DNA of 64,000 bases from Macrobrachium rosenbergii (Eukaryota; Arthropoda; Malacostraca; Decapoda; Palaemonidae), in assembly GCF_040412425.1 (NCBI RefSeq), contig NC_089781.1, positions 54,403,986 to 54,467,985 of the forward strand, read 5' to 3'. Below, piece after piece: positions 37,301 to 49,639 of this stretch. The notes beneath the pieces are model-generated. The model was not told where the DNA came from. It searched no databases and was given only the letters and a program-made list of their open reading frames with translations. How positions within the stretch are numbered: the first letter of the stretch is position 1; each line of letters begins with the position of its first letter. The position numbers and the translations under genes are program-made.

Positions 37301-40300
37301 GTTAAAGATGAGTAAAATATAAAATTACTGAGATTGAAAAGTTAATGATGTTAAAATAGAAAAGCACTGAGACTGAGTTGAAAGTTGAGTAAAATATAAA
37401 AGTACTGAGATTGATGTTGATGAGTAAAATAGAAAAGTACTGAGATTGAAAAGTTAAAGATGAGTAAAATAAAAGAAAAGATTACTGAGATTGCAAAAGT
37501 TAAAGTTGAAGATTAGTAAAATAGAAACACTGAGACTGGAAAGTTAGATAAAATAGAAAAAGAAACTTAAAGTTGAGATAAAATGAAAAATTTGCAAAGT
37601 TAGATGAGTAAAAAGAAATTAAAACAAAGAAAAGTAAAATATTTATGAGATTAAAAAGTTAAAGATGAGTAAAATAGAAAATTAAGCTGAAAAGAATTGC
37701 AAAAATAGAAAGTATGATTGAAAAATTAAGAGAAAAATAGAAATGCTGAGATTGAAAAGTTAAAGATGGTAAAATAGAAAAGACTGAGACTGAAAAGTTA
37801 AAAGATGAGTAAAATAGAAAAAAGTACTGAGACTAAAATATGAGTAATGAGATTGCAAAGTTAAAGAAGAGTAAAACAAGAAAATTACTGAGGATTAAAA
37901 GTTAAAATGGGTAAAATTTAAAAAGTACTGAGATTGCAAAAATTAAAGATGAGTAAAATAAAAAGTACTGATTTAGTTGCAAAGTTAAAGATGAGTAAAA
38001 TAGAAATGTACTGAGATTGCAAAGTTAAAGAAGTAAAATAGAAAAGTACTGAGATTGAAAAGTTAAAGATGAGTAAAATAGAAAAAGTACTAATATTGAA
38101 ATTTAAAGATGAGTAAAATAGAAAAGTACAGAGATTTGAGAGTTTAAGAAGAAGTAAAATGAAAATTACTGAGAAAAGGTTAAAGAAGTAAAATAGAAAT
38201 TGAAAGAAAGTTAAAGATGAGCAAAATAGAAAAGTACTGAGATTGCAAAGTTAAAGATGAGTAAAATAGAAAAGTAATGAGATTGAAAAGTTAAAGATGA
38301 GTGTACTGAGATTGAAAAATTAAAGATGACTAAATTACAAAAGTACTGAGGTTGCAAAGTTAAAGATGAGTTAAAATAGAAAAGTACTGAGATTAAAAGT
38401 TAAATTAGTAAAATAAAAATGTTAAAGATTAAAATTAAATATAAGTAAAATAAAGATGAGATTGCAAAAAGGAGAAAGAAGTAAATAGGGGTAGTGAGAT
38501 TGAAAAGTTAAAGATGAGTAAAATAGAAAAGTACTGAGATTGAAAAGTTAAAGATAAGTAAAATAAAAAGTACTGAGTTTGCAAAGTTAAAATGAGTAAA
38601 ATAGAAAGGTACTAAGACTGAAAAGTTAAAAATGAGTTAAAGATTGAGAGGTTCAAAAGTTAAAGATGAGTAAAATAGAAAAGTACTGAGATTGCAAATT
38701 TAAGATGAGTAAAATAGAAAAGTACTGAGGATTTCAAAAGTTAAGATGAGTAAAATATAAAAGTACTGAGATTTAAACATGACTAAAAAGAAAATTAAAG
38801 ATGAGTAAAATAAAAAAAGTACTGAGATTCTAAAAGTTAAAGATGAAGTTAAAATAAAGATAAAAAATTGTAGATTGCAAAAGTTAAAGATGAGTAAAAA
38901 GAAAAGTATTAAAATTGAATAAGATGAGTAAAATGAAAGTTTGAGATTAAAGTTAAAGATGAGTAAATTAGAAAAGTACTGGGATTGCAAAGATAAAGAT
39001 GAGTAAAATAGAAAAGTACTGAGATTGAAAAGTTAAAGATAAAGTAAAATAGAAAAGTACTGAGTCTGCAAAGTTAAAGATAAATAAAATAGAAAAAGTA
39101 CTGAGACTCAAAGTTAAAGATGATTAAAATAGAAAAGTACTGAGTTGAAAAGTTAAAGATGAATAAAATATAAAGTACTGAAACTGCAAAGTTAAAATGA
39201 GTAAAATAGAAAAGTACTGAGATTGCAAAGTTAAAGATGAGTAAAATAAAGTCCATGGTGCAAAGTTAAGATGAGTCAAATGAAGATTGAAAACTAAACA
39301 TGAGTAAAATTGGAATGTACTGAGATTGAAAAGATAAAGATGAGTAAAATAGAAAAGAGATTGCAAAGATAAGATGATTAAAATAAAAGTACTGAGATTG
39401 AAAAGTTAAAAATGAGTAAAATAGAAAGTGCTAAATTGAAAAGTTAAAGATGCACAAAATAGAAAGTAAAGATTGAAAAAGTTGAGATGATAAAATAGAA
39501 AAGTACTGAGATTGCAAAGATAAAGATGAGTAAAATAGAAAAGTACTAAAATTGCAAAGTTAAAGATGAGTAAAACAGAAAAGTACTGAGATTGCAAAGT
39601 TAAGGTAAATAAAATATAAAAGTACTGAGACTGCAAAGTTAAAGATGAGTAAAACAGAAAATTACTGAGACTGCAAAGTTAAAGATGAGAGAAAACTGAA
39701 AAGTTAAAGATGAGTAAAATGAAAAGTACTGAAATTGAAAAGTTAAAGATGCAAAGTAAAATGAAAAGTACTGAGTTTGCAAAGTTTAAAGATTAAAATA
39801 AAGTACTGAGTATTGCAAAGTTAAAGATAGTAAAACAGAAAAGTTCAAAAAAGAGTAAGATGAGTAAAGTAAAAGTACTGAGATTGCAAAGTTAAGATGA
39901 GTAAAATAGAAAGTACTGAGATTGAAAAGTTAAAGATGAGTAAAATAGAAAAGTACTGAGACTGAAAAGTTAAAGATGAGTAAAATAGAAAAGTACTGAG
40001 ATTGCAAAGTTAAAGATGGGTAAAATAGAAAAGTACTGAGACTACAAAGATAAAGATGAGTAAAATAGAAAAGTACTGAGATTGAAAAGTTAAAGATGAG
40101 TAAAATAGAAAAGTACTGAAATTGCAAAAGTTAAAGATGTTTAAAAAGAAAAGTACTGAGATTGCAAAAAGTTAAAGATGGTAAAATATAAAAGTACTGA
40201 GATTAAAAGTTAAAGACCAGTAAAATAGTAAAATAAAAGTACTGAGATTGCAAAGTTAAAATGAGTAAATAGAAAAACACTAAGATTGCAAGTTAAAGAT

Positions 40301-43300
40301 AAGTAAAAAATAGAAAAGTACTAAGATTGAAAAGTTAAAGATAGTAAAATAGAAAAGTGAGACTGAAAAGTTAAAGAAGTTAAAGATTAGTAAAACAGAA
40401 AAGTACTGATTTTGAAAAAAGTTAAAGATGAATAAAATATAAAAGTACTGAGACAGAAAAGTTGAAGATGAGTAAAATAGAAAAGTACTAAGTGATTGAA
40501 AAGTTAAAGATGAGTAAAATAGAAAAAGTACTGAGATTGCAAAAGTTAAAGATGAGTAAAATAGAAGTGTACTGAGATTGAAAAGTTAAAATGAGTAAAA
40601 TAAAAGTACTGAGATTGAAAAGTTAAAGATGAGTAAAAGATAGACACTGAGAAAGTTAAAGATGAGTAAAATAGAAAAGTACTGATTTAAAAGTTAAAGA
40701 TGAGTAAAATAGAAAAGTACTAAGTTTAAAAGTTAAGAGTAAAATAGAAAAGTACTGATGAAAAGTTAAAAAAGTAAAACAAAATTACTAAGGTTGAAAA
40801 GTTAAAGATAAAAAGTTAAAGATGATTTTAAAGTTAAAGATGAGTAAAATAGAAATGTACTGAGATTGCAAAGTTAAAGATGAGTAAAATAGAAAAGTAC
40901 TAAAATTGCAAAGTTAAGATGAGTTAAAATAGAAAAGTACTGAGATTGCAAAGTTAAAGATGAGTAAAATAGAAAAGTACTGAGATTGCAAAGTTAAAGA
41001 TGAGTAAAATAGAAAAGTACTGAAGAAAAGTTAAAGATGAGTTAAAAGAAAAGTACTGAGATTTGCAAAGTTAAAGATGGGTAAAATAGAAAAGTACTGA
41101 GATTGCAAAGTTAAAGATGAGTAAAAATAGAAAAGTACTGAGATGCAAATTAAAGATAAGTAAAATATAAAAAGTACTGAGATTGCAAAGTTAAAGATGA
41201 GTAAAATAGAAAATTACTGAAACTGTACTAAGATTAAATAGAAAAAAATTACAAAGTTAAGATGAGTAAAATAAAAACTATGAGATTGCAAAGATAAAGA
41301 TGAGTAAAATAAAAGTACTGACATTGAAAAGTTAAGATGAGTAAAATAAAAAGTACTAAACTGAAAAGTTAAAATGGGCAAAATAGAAATGTACTGAGAT
41401 TGCAAAAAGTTGATTAAAGATTAGTAAAAAGAAAAGTACTGAGATTCTAAAGTTAAAGATGAGTTAAGATAAAAAGTTTAAAACAGAACTAAAATTGCAA
41501 AGTTAAAGATGAGTAAAATAGAAATGTATTGAGATTGCAAAGTTGATAAAGTAAGTAAAATATAAAAGTACTGAGCTTGAAAAGTTAAAGATGAGTAAAA
41601 CAGAAAAGTACTAAGACTGAAAAGTTAAGATGATTAAAATAGAAAGTACTGAGATTACAAAGTTAAAGACGAGTAAAATAGAAAAGAACTGAGATTAAAA
41701 GTTAAAGATGAATAAAATAGGAAAGTTACTGAGATTGCAAAGTTAAAGATGAGTAAAATAGAAAAGTACTGAGAAAGTTAAAGATTGAAAAGATCAAAGA
41801 TGAGTAAAATAGAAAAGTACTGAGATTGAAAAGTTAAAGATGAGTAAAATAAAAAAGTACTATAGATTGAAAAGTTAGATGGGTAAATAGAAAAGTACTC
41901 AGATTGAAAAGTAAAAGATGAGTAAAATAAAAGGTACTAAAGATTGCAAAGTTAAAAAGATTGCCAAAATAAAAGTGCAAGTTAAAAGATATAGAAAGTT
42001 ACTGAGATTAAAAAGTTAAAGATGAAGTAAAATAGAAAAGTACTAAGATTGAAAAGTTAAAGATGAGTTAAAAAGTACTGGACTGAAAGTTAAAAATGAG
42101 TAAAATAGAAATGTACTGAGATTGAAAAAGTTAAGACCAGTAAAATATAAAAAGTACTGAGTTTGAAAAGTAAAGATGGGTAAAATATAAAAAAGTAGTT
42201 GAGTTTAAAAGTTAAAAAGTAAAATAAAAAAAGTACTAAGGTTGAAAAGTTAAAGATGAGTAAAAAAAGAAAAGTACTGAGTTTGCAAAGTTAAAGATGA
42301 GTAAAATAAAAATGTACTAAGACTAGCAAAACTAAAGATGAGTAAATAGAAAAGTAAATTGCAATATTGAAATGAGTAAAATAGAAAAGTTAAAGATTGT
42401 AAAATATAACTGAGATTTAAAGTTATGAAGTAAAATAGAAAGGTACTGAGATTATAAAGTTAAAGATGAGTAAAATAGAAAAGTGCTGAGATTGAAAAGT
42501 TAAAGATGAGTAAAATATAAAGTACTGAGATTGCAAAAAATAAAGATGAGTAAATATAAAATACTGAGATTGAAAAGTTTAAGATGGTAAAATAGAAAAT
42601 GTACTAAGATTGAAAAGTTAATGATGAGTAAAATAGAAAAGTACTGAGAATTTGAAAAGATTAAATATGGTAAAATAGAAATGTACTGAGACAAAAAAGT
42701 TAAAGATGAGTAAAACAGAAAAGTACTGAGACTGCAAAGATAAAAGATGAGTAAAAATAGAAAAGTGCTGATTGAATTGAAAAGATTAAAGATGATATTA
42801 AATTTTAGAAAAGTACTGAGATTGCAAAGTTAAAGATGAGTAAAATAGAAAAGTACTGAGATTGCAAAGTTAAAGTTAAAGATTGTAAAGATAAAGAAGT
42901 AAAATAGAAAAGTACTAAAAATTGCAAAAAATCAAGATGAGTAAAATAGAAAGTACTAAGAAAAGTTAAAGATGAGTAAAATAGAAAAATACTGAGATTG
43001 AAAAGTTAAAGATGAGTAAAATAAAAGTACTGAGATTGAAAAGTTAAAGATGGAGTAAAAATAGAAAAGTACTGAGATTGCAAAGTTAAAGATGAGTAAA
43101 ATAAAAAAGTACTGAGATTGCAAAGTTAAAGATGAGTGAAATAAAAAAGTACTGAAATTGCAAAGTTAAAGATAAGTAAAATATAAAAGTACTGAGATTG
43201 GAAAGTTAAAGATTAGTAAAAAAAAATGTACTGAGATTCTAAAAGGTAAAGATGAGTAAAATAGAAAAAGTAGAGATTGCAAAGTTAAAGATGAGTAAAA

Positions 43301-45279
43301 TAGAAAAGTACTGAGATTGAAAAGTTAAAGATGAGTAAAATAGAAAAGTACTGAGATTGAAAAGTTAAAGATGAGTAAAATGAAAAGTACTGAGACAAAA
43401 AAGTTTAAGATGAGTAAAGAGCACTGAGACTGAAAAGTTAAAATAAAATAGAAATGGTTGAAAAAAGTTAAAGATTGAAAAGTTAAAGATGAGTAAAAAT
43501 AGAAAAGTACTGAGATTGCAAAGTTAAAAAGTAAAAATAGAAAAGTACTGATATTGCAAAGTTAAAGATAAATAAAATAGAAAAGTACTGAGATTGAAAA
43601 GTTAAAGATGAGTAAAATAAAAAGTACTAAGATTGCAAAGTTAAAGATGAGTAAAATAGAAAAGTAAAATTGGAAAGTTAAGATGAGTAAAATATAAAAG
43701 TACTGAGATTGCAAAGTTAAAGATGAGTAAAATACTAAAAGTGCTGAAATTGAAAAGTTAAAGATAAAAACTTAAAAAAAAGAAAAGTGCTGAGATTGCA
43801 AAGATAAAGATGAGTAAAATATAAAAGTACTGAGATTGAAAAGTTAAAAAGTAAAATAAACTGAGATTGAAAAGTTAAAGATAAAGTAAAATAAAGACGA
43901 GATAAAAAGTACTGAGATTAAAAAAAGTTAAAGATGAGGTGCAAAGTTAAAATAAAAAAGTACTGAGACAAAGTTAAAATAGTTAAAGTACTGAGTTTTG
44001 ATGAGTAAAATGTACTAAAAAAATGGAGTAAAGAAAATTACTGAGATTGAAAAGTTAAAGATGAGTCAAAATAGAAAACACTGAGATTGCAAATTTAAAG
44101 ATGAGTAAAATAGAAAAGTACTAAGATTGAAAAGTAAAGATGAGTAAAATATAAAAGTACTGAGATTGAAAAGTTAAAGATAAGTAAAATAGTAAAAAAA
44201 GTACTGAGATTGAAAAGTTAAAGATGGAGTAAAATTGAAAAACTGAAGAAAAGTTAAGATTAAAAAATTTCAATATAAGCAAAATAAAAAATTAAAGATT
44301 GCAAAGTTAAAGATGAGTAAAATAGAAAAGTACTGAGATTGAAAAGTTAAAGATAAGTAAAATATAAAAGTACTGAGATTTGAAAATTTAAAGAAGTAAA
44401 ATAAAAAAAGTAAAGATTGAAAAGATAAAGATGAGTAAAACAGAAAAGTACTGAAGATTAAAAACAAAATTAAGATTAAAAATTAAAAAGATGAGATTGT
44501 AAAAAATGAGTAAAACAGAAAAAGTACTGAGATTGCAAAGTTAAAAAATTAGTACTAATTTAAAAAGTAAAATATAAAGAGAAAGTACTGAGATTGAAAA
44601 GTTAAAGATGAGTAAAATAGAAAAGTACTGAAGATTGAAAAGTTAAAGATGAGTAAAATAGAAAAGTATTGAGATTTAAAAGTTAAAAAGTAGTAAAATA
44701 AAGTACTGAGATTGAAAAATGGCAAAAGTAAAAAAAAGTACTGAGATTGCAAAGTTAAAGATGAGTAAAATAGAAAAGTACTAGATTGCAAAATTGAAGT
44801 TAGTAAATTGCAAAGTTAAAATAGAAAGGTTTAAGATCAAAGTTAAAATAGAAAAGTACTGAGATTGCAAAAATTTAAAGATGAGTAAAATAGAAAAGTA
44901 CTGAGATTGAAAAAGTTAAAGATGAGTAAAATGAAAAGTAAAATTGAAAAGTACTGAGATTGAACTTGAGAAAAGTTAAAGATGAGTAAAATAGAAAGTA
45001 CTGAGATTGAAAAGTTAAAGATGAGTAAAATATAAAAGTACTGAGATTGAAAAAAGTTAAAGATGAGTAAAATAGAACAGTACTGAGAGATTAAGATGAG
45101 TAAAGTTAAAGAGATTAAAAAGTTAAAAAATAGTAAAAAAAGAAATAGTACTGAGATTGAAAAAGTTAAAGATGGGCAAAATATAAAAGTAGTGAGATTG
45201 AAAAGTTTGAGTAAAGAGAAAAGTAAAATTAGAAAAGTTAAAAGATTGAGTAAAAAAGTTGAAGATGAGTAAAATAGAA

Positions 45280-47702
45280 TACTACCGGGATTGCAAAGTT
45301 AAAGATGAGTAAAATAGAAAATTATGGAGACTGCAAAGTTAAAATGGGTAAAATAGAAAAGTACTGATATTGCAAAGTTAAAGATGAATAAAATAGAAAA
45401 AGTACTGAGATTGGAAAGTTAAAGGTGAGTAAAATATAAAAGTACTGAGATTTAAAAGTTAAAGATGAGTAAAATAGAAAAGTACTGAGATTTCAAAGTT
45501 AAAGATGAGTAAAATAGAAAAGTACTATGATTGCAAAGTTAAAGATGAGTAAAATGGAAAAGTACTTAGATTGCTAAGTGAAGATGAGTAAAATACAATA
45601 GTACTGACATTTCAAAGATAGAGATGAGTAAAACAGAAAAGTACTTAGATTGCAAAGTTAAAGATGAGTAAAATAAAAAAAATATCTAGAATGCAAAGTT
45701 AAAGATAAGTAAAATAAAACAGTACCGAGATTGTAAAGTTAAAGATGAGTGAAATATAAAACTACTGAGATAATAAAGATAAAGATGATTAAAACAGAAA
45801 AGTATTGACATTGAAAAGTTGAAGAGGAGTAAAATATAAAAGCACTGAGATTGCAAAGATAAAGATGAGTAAAATATAAAAGTACTGAGATTGCAAAGTT
45901 AAAGATGAATAAAATAGAAAAGTACTGAGACTGCGAAGTTAAAGATGGGTAATATAGAAAAGTACTGAGATTGTAAAGTTAAAGATGAGTAATATAGAAA
46001 AGTACTGAGATGGCAAAGTTAAAGATAAGTAAAACAGAAAAGTACTGAGATTGCGAAGATAAAGATGAGCAAAACAGAAAAGTACTGAGATTCAAAAGTT
46101 AAAGAGGAGTAAAATATAAAAATACTGAGATTGCAAAGATAAAGATGAGTAAAACAGAAAAGTATTGAGATTGCAAAGTTAAAGATGAGTAAAACAGAAA
46201 AATTACTGAGATTGCAAAAGTTAAAGTTAAAGATGAGGTTAAAATAAAGTTGAGTAAAATTACCGAGATTGCAAAGTTAAAGATGAAAAGTTAAAGATGA
46301 GATTGCAAAAAGTAAAATAGAAAAGTACTGACTTGAAAAGTTTGTATAAAAAGTTAAAGATGAAAAGTTAAAGATGAGTAAAATAGAAAAGTACTGAGAT
46401 TGCAAAGTTAAAGATGAGTAAAAAAAGGAAAATACTGAGATTGCAAAGATAAAGATGAGTAAAACAGAAAAGTATTGAGATTGCAAAGTTAAAGATGAGT
46501 AAAATAGATAATTACTGAGCCTGCAAAGTTAAAGCCGGGTAATATAGAAAAGTACTGAGGTTGCAAAGATAAAGTTGAGTAAAATATAAAAATACCGAGA
46601 TTGCAAAGTTAAAGATGAGTAAAATAGAAAAGTACTTAGATTGCAAAGTTAAGAATGAGTAAAATAGAAAGGTACTGACCCTGAAAAGTTAAAGATGAGT
46701 ATAATAGAGGGGTACTGAGACTGAAAAGTTAAAGATGAGTAAAATAGAAAAGTACTGAGATCCCAAGTTAAAGATGAGTTAAAAAAGGAAAATACTGAGA
46801 TTGCAAAGTTAAAGATGAGTAAAATAGAAAAGTAATGAGATTGCAAAGTTAAAGATGCATACAATATAAAAGTACTGGGATTGTAAAGTTAAAGATGAGT
46901 AAAACAGAAAAGTACTGAGATTGCAAAGTTAAAGAGGAGTGAAATACAAAAGTACTGAGATTGCAAAGATAAAGATGAGTAAAACAGAAAAGTACTGAGA
47001 TTTAAAAGTTAAAGATGAATAAAATAGAAAAGTACTGAGATTGCAAAGATAAAGATGAGTAAAATAGAAAAGTACTGAGATTGAAAAGTTAAAGATGAGT
47101 AAAATAGAAAGGTACTGAGACTGAAAAGTTAAAGATGAGTAAAATAGAAAGGTACTGAGACTTAAAAGTTAAAGATGAGTAAAATAGAAAAGTACTGAGA
47201 TTGAAAAGTTTAAGAATGAAAAATAGAAAAAGTTAAAGATAAAAATGAGTTAAATAGAAAAGTACTGGGATTGAAAATTTAAAGATGAAAAATAGATAAT
47301 GGGATTAGATAAAATACTAGAAATAAAAAGTACTGAGATTGAAAAGTTAAAGATGAGTAAAATAGAAAAGTATTGGGGTTGAAAAGTTGAAGATGAGTAA
47401 AAATAGAAAAGTACAGACTTTGAAAAGTTAAAGATGAGTAAAATAGAAAGGTACTGAGACTTCAAAATTAAAGATGAGTAAAATAGAAAAGTATCGAGAT
47501 TGCAAATATAAAGATGAGTTAAATAGAAAAGTACTGAGATTACAAAGTTAAAGATGAGTAAAAGAGAAAGGTACTGAGACTGAAAAGTTAAAGATGAGTA
47601 AACTAGAAATGTATTGAGATTGAAAAGTTAAAGATGACTAAAATAGAAAAGAACTGAAATTGAAAAATTAAAGATGGGTAAAATATGAAAGTACTGAAAT
47701 TG
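45280..47702 (+). repeat. Regular right end of the 40-bp satellite
   Basis: Stretches such as 45841-46200 and 46621-47190 keep an almost perfect 40-bp period, and variation is mostly by substitution. Variants such as GGGTAATATAG and AAATTACTGAG occur here. The last satellite word, TACTGAAATTG, ends at the junction with retroelement sequence. Confidence 0.85.
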
Positions 47703-48345
47703 CTGCAGAAATTGCCAGATTTTGCAGGTCATGTAGTATTTTCCAGAAGACTGCACCAAAGGCCCATATTGGCAAAATACCAACAGGAAAGATGCCACTA
47801 ATGGAGGAGTTGTTGAAGAAAGTAGGTGGTAGACCTAAGTGGGACTTATATTGCCAGTATGAAAGAGTAGCAACAGGCACTTGAAGTTTTAAGCAGGATA
47901 TGATTGTCTAAGGAAATACTCAGCAACCAACACACCAGTTTATTTCTGAAATAAATGAAAGAGGCGAAATAACTGGCAAGCACCAAATAGGTGTTCTGTT
48001 AGCAATGCTGTGTAATCTGAGATGTAATGGACTGTATGAAAGGATCACTGGGGTGGTGAACTCTATAATGAGGATATGCAAGGAGAGACCAGAGGATTGG
48101 GACTGGTATCTATCAGCATTCTTGTTTGCATATTGAGAAGTACTATGATCAAGCACCAGATTTCACTGTTCTAGCTACTGTATGGAAGGAGGACAGATGC
48201 AAATTTTCAAGGGATGTGTTGGAGCTGTACAGTCAACTGGAAAACATATGTTGACTAGCCAGAGAGTTTGCATCTGGCATAAGGATGCCAGAAGCATCAC
48301 TATGACAAGAGGACCAGGGATCATCTGTTCAAAGTGTTAGAACTT
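47703..48345 (+). pseudogene. Ty3/Gypsy integrase fragment (element A), decayed and truncated
   Basis: Integrase joins retroelement cDNA to host DNA. The first readable words, EIARFCRSCSIFQKT, are the CxxC half of the HHCC zinc-binding domain followed by GKIPTGKMP; the HH half is missing because satellite DNA begins there. After frame changes the core region appears: QFISEINERG, CNGLYERITGVVNSIM (catalytic-Glu region, NG.vER-like), KERPEDWDWYLSAFLFAY. Then a stop sits where the RE of YREVP would be, followed by STRFHC. CQKHHYDKRTRDHLFKV (near 48285-48335) is the C-terminal linker. The first catalytic Asp region is not readable. Several stops and frameshifts make it a fossil. The + orientation matches the reverse transcriptase piece further right. 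Confidence 0.75.
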
Positions 48346-49639
48346 TGTTTTTTTTATTATCTTTAGTTTACCCTATTTTGTTATTTATTTTAGTATCCCC
48401 ATCAGGGTTTTAAGTTTTCTTCCTCCACGTTACTTTGAGTTTCTATTCCTGTTTTTGATCCTTGGCCTGTTTTTTCTCAGAGTCCTGTTTTCCGTTTCCT
48501 TGGAGTATTCCCAGATATATTCGGAGGTCCCTGTGCCCTAGTAGAACAGTCTAGTTCTGGCCTTCGTTTGATACTACATTTTGGATTACAGCAAGTTTGC
48601 ACCTATTGTCTGCAAGGATTCGCGTTACTCTCGCAGTGATAGCCAACTACAACGTTGCTGCCTCACCTTGCTATAGCCTTGGGCCAGTATCTGCCTGGGG
48701 ACCTCGCTGTGAGCAGGTATAAGTTCTTTTACTTGAGTTTGGTGACGTAGGAGAGACATGGACCTTTTGTGTGGAGGTCAGGCCTTTAGTCTTCAGGCTT
48801 TAAAGTATAGTGGGGAATACCTTCCCGCTTCTTTGACTCACGTTCAGCCTTTGAAGTGTTGTGGGGTACCCCTTCCTGCCTTGCCTTACTCCGTTACGTC
48901 CCATTGAATCAACAGCCAACAGGCAGTTCCTCATATAAGGATTTTCGTGGAGATTAAAACTTAGTGGTCACTATATATTTGTTAGGGCATCTTAGCTTTG
49001 TTAATTGTTAGGCTTCTTTCTGGCCGTTATTTTCTCCTTTCTTTCGGGACCCCCTTATTTTTGAGGATGTATGTTTTTGGTTTCTCTAATTAGTAGTGTG
49101 GGTGTTTTGCTCAAATTATTATTGTATTCATAGTTCATTGTGTGAATGTAATTCATATATTGATGTATTTGCAGTGGTTCCAGCAATCACTTCTATCTTT
49201 ATTGTGTTTGTAGATAAATTATAATATTTTTACTTTTGGTATTTGTATCCCTCTGTTAATATTTGCACACTGACTGTTATCTCCCTTTTGTGATTTTAAC
49301 TTTGGAGAACACCTGATGAAATTAATGGTTTTTCTGCATAGTTTGGTATATGTAGAGAAGGGTCCTGACAAAAGTGGGACAGTAAATGTTAGTTCTATTA
49401 CTAACAAAGGCAAAAAAAGCTGAGGTGGTAGTGGAGAGCGTCATATGCAGCCACACAACTGAACAATCACATGGACTGCAAGGGTGATTCTGGTGGAAAA
49501 CTGAAGACTCCTCAAGCAAACATTATGTGACTACAATAAGAAGGAAGTCAATGGAGAAGCAGGATCAGCAATGGTTAAAGAAGAGAAATGCCTGAGTGTG
49601 ATCATCATTAAGAATGAAGCTGATTAGAACCAGGTAATT
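48346..49639. other. Pyrimidine-rich unassigned stretch between Gypsy A pieces
   Basis: T- and C-rich, stop-rich in all frames, no repeats of note. It lies between the end of an integrase and the start of a second pol segment, so an LTR plus leader would be expected here. I could not find paired LTR ends, a primer-binding site or a polypurine tract that convinced me. Confidence 0.35.

Larger units (their letters stand above)
7321..47702 (+). repeat. 40-bp satellite DNA, about 40 kb, roughly 1000 monomers
   Basis: The monomer is 40 bp: a box AAAGTTAAAGATGAG, then TAAAATAG, then AAAAGTACTGAGATTG and back to the start. A consensus monomer read by eye has 20 A, 9 G, 9 T and 2 C, so the + strand is about 72 percent purine. 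Frequent variants are GCAAAG/GAAAAG, GTTAAAG/GATAAAG, AATAG/AATAT/AACAG and AGTACT/GGTACT. Because 40 leaves remainder 1 after division by 3, one frame reads all three phases of the unit every 120 bases. On the minus strand the only stop of that cycle is TAA within CTTTAAC, and the GATAAAG variant removes it. This explains the many minus-strand frames of 60-152 codons rich in Phe, Leu, Ile and Ser; none is called as a gene. Most monomers carry AGTACT, a ScaI site. Confidence 0.97.

Noticed and set aside
7279..47465. Dozens of minus-strand open frames encoding Phe/Leu/Ile/Ser-rich proteins
   Set aside because: They are direct translations of the 40-bp satellite with a 40-residue periodicity; no start context, domain or conservation supports genes.
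48346..49639. LTR and leader of Gypsy element A
   Set aside because: Expected by position, but I found no paired TG...CA ends, primer-binding site or polypurine tract.
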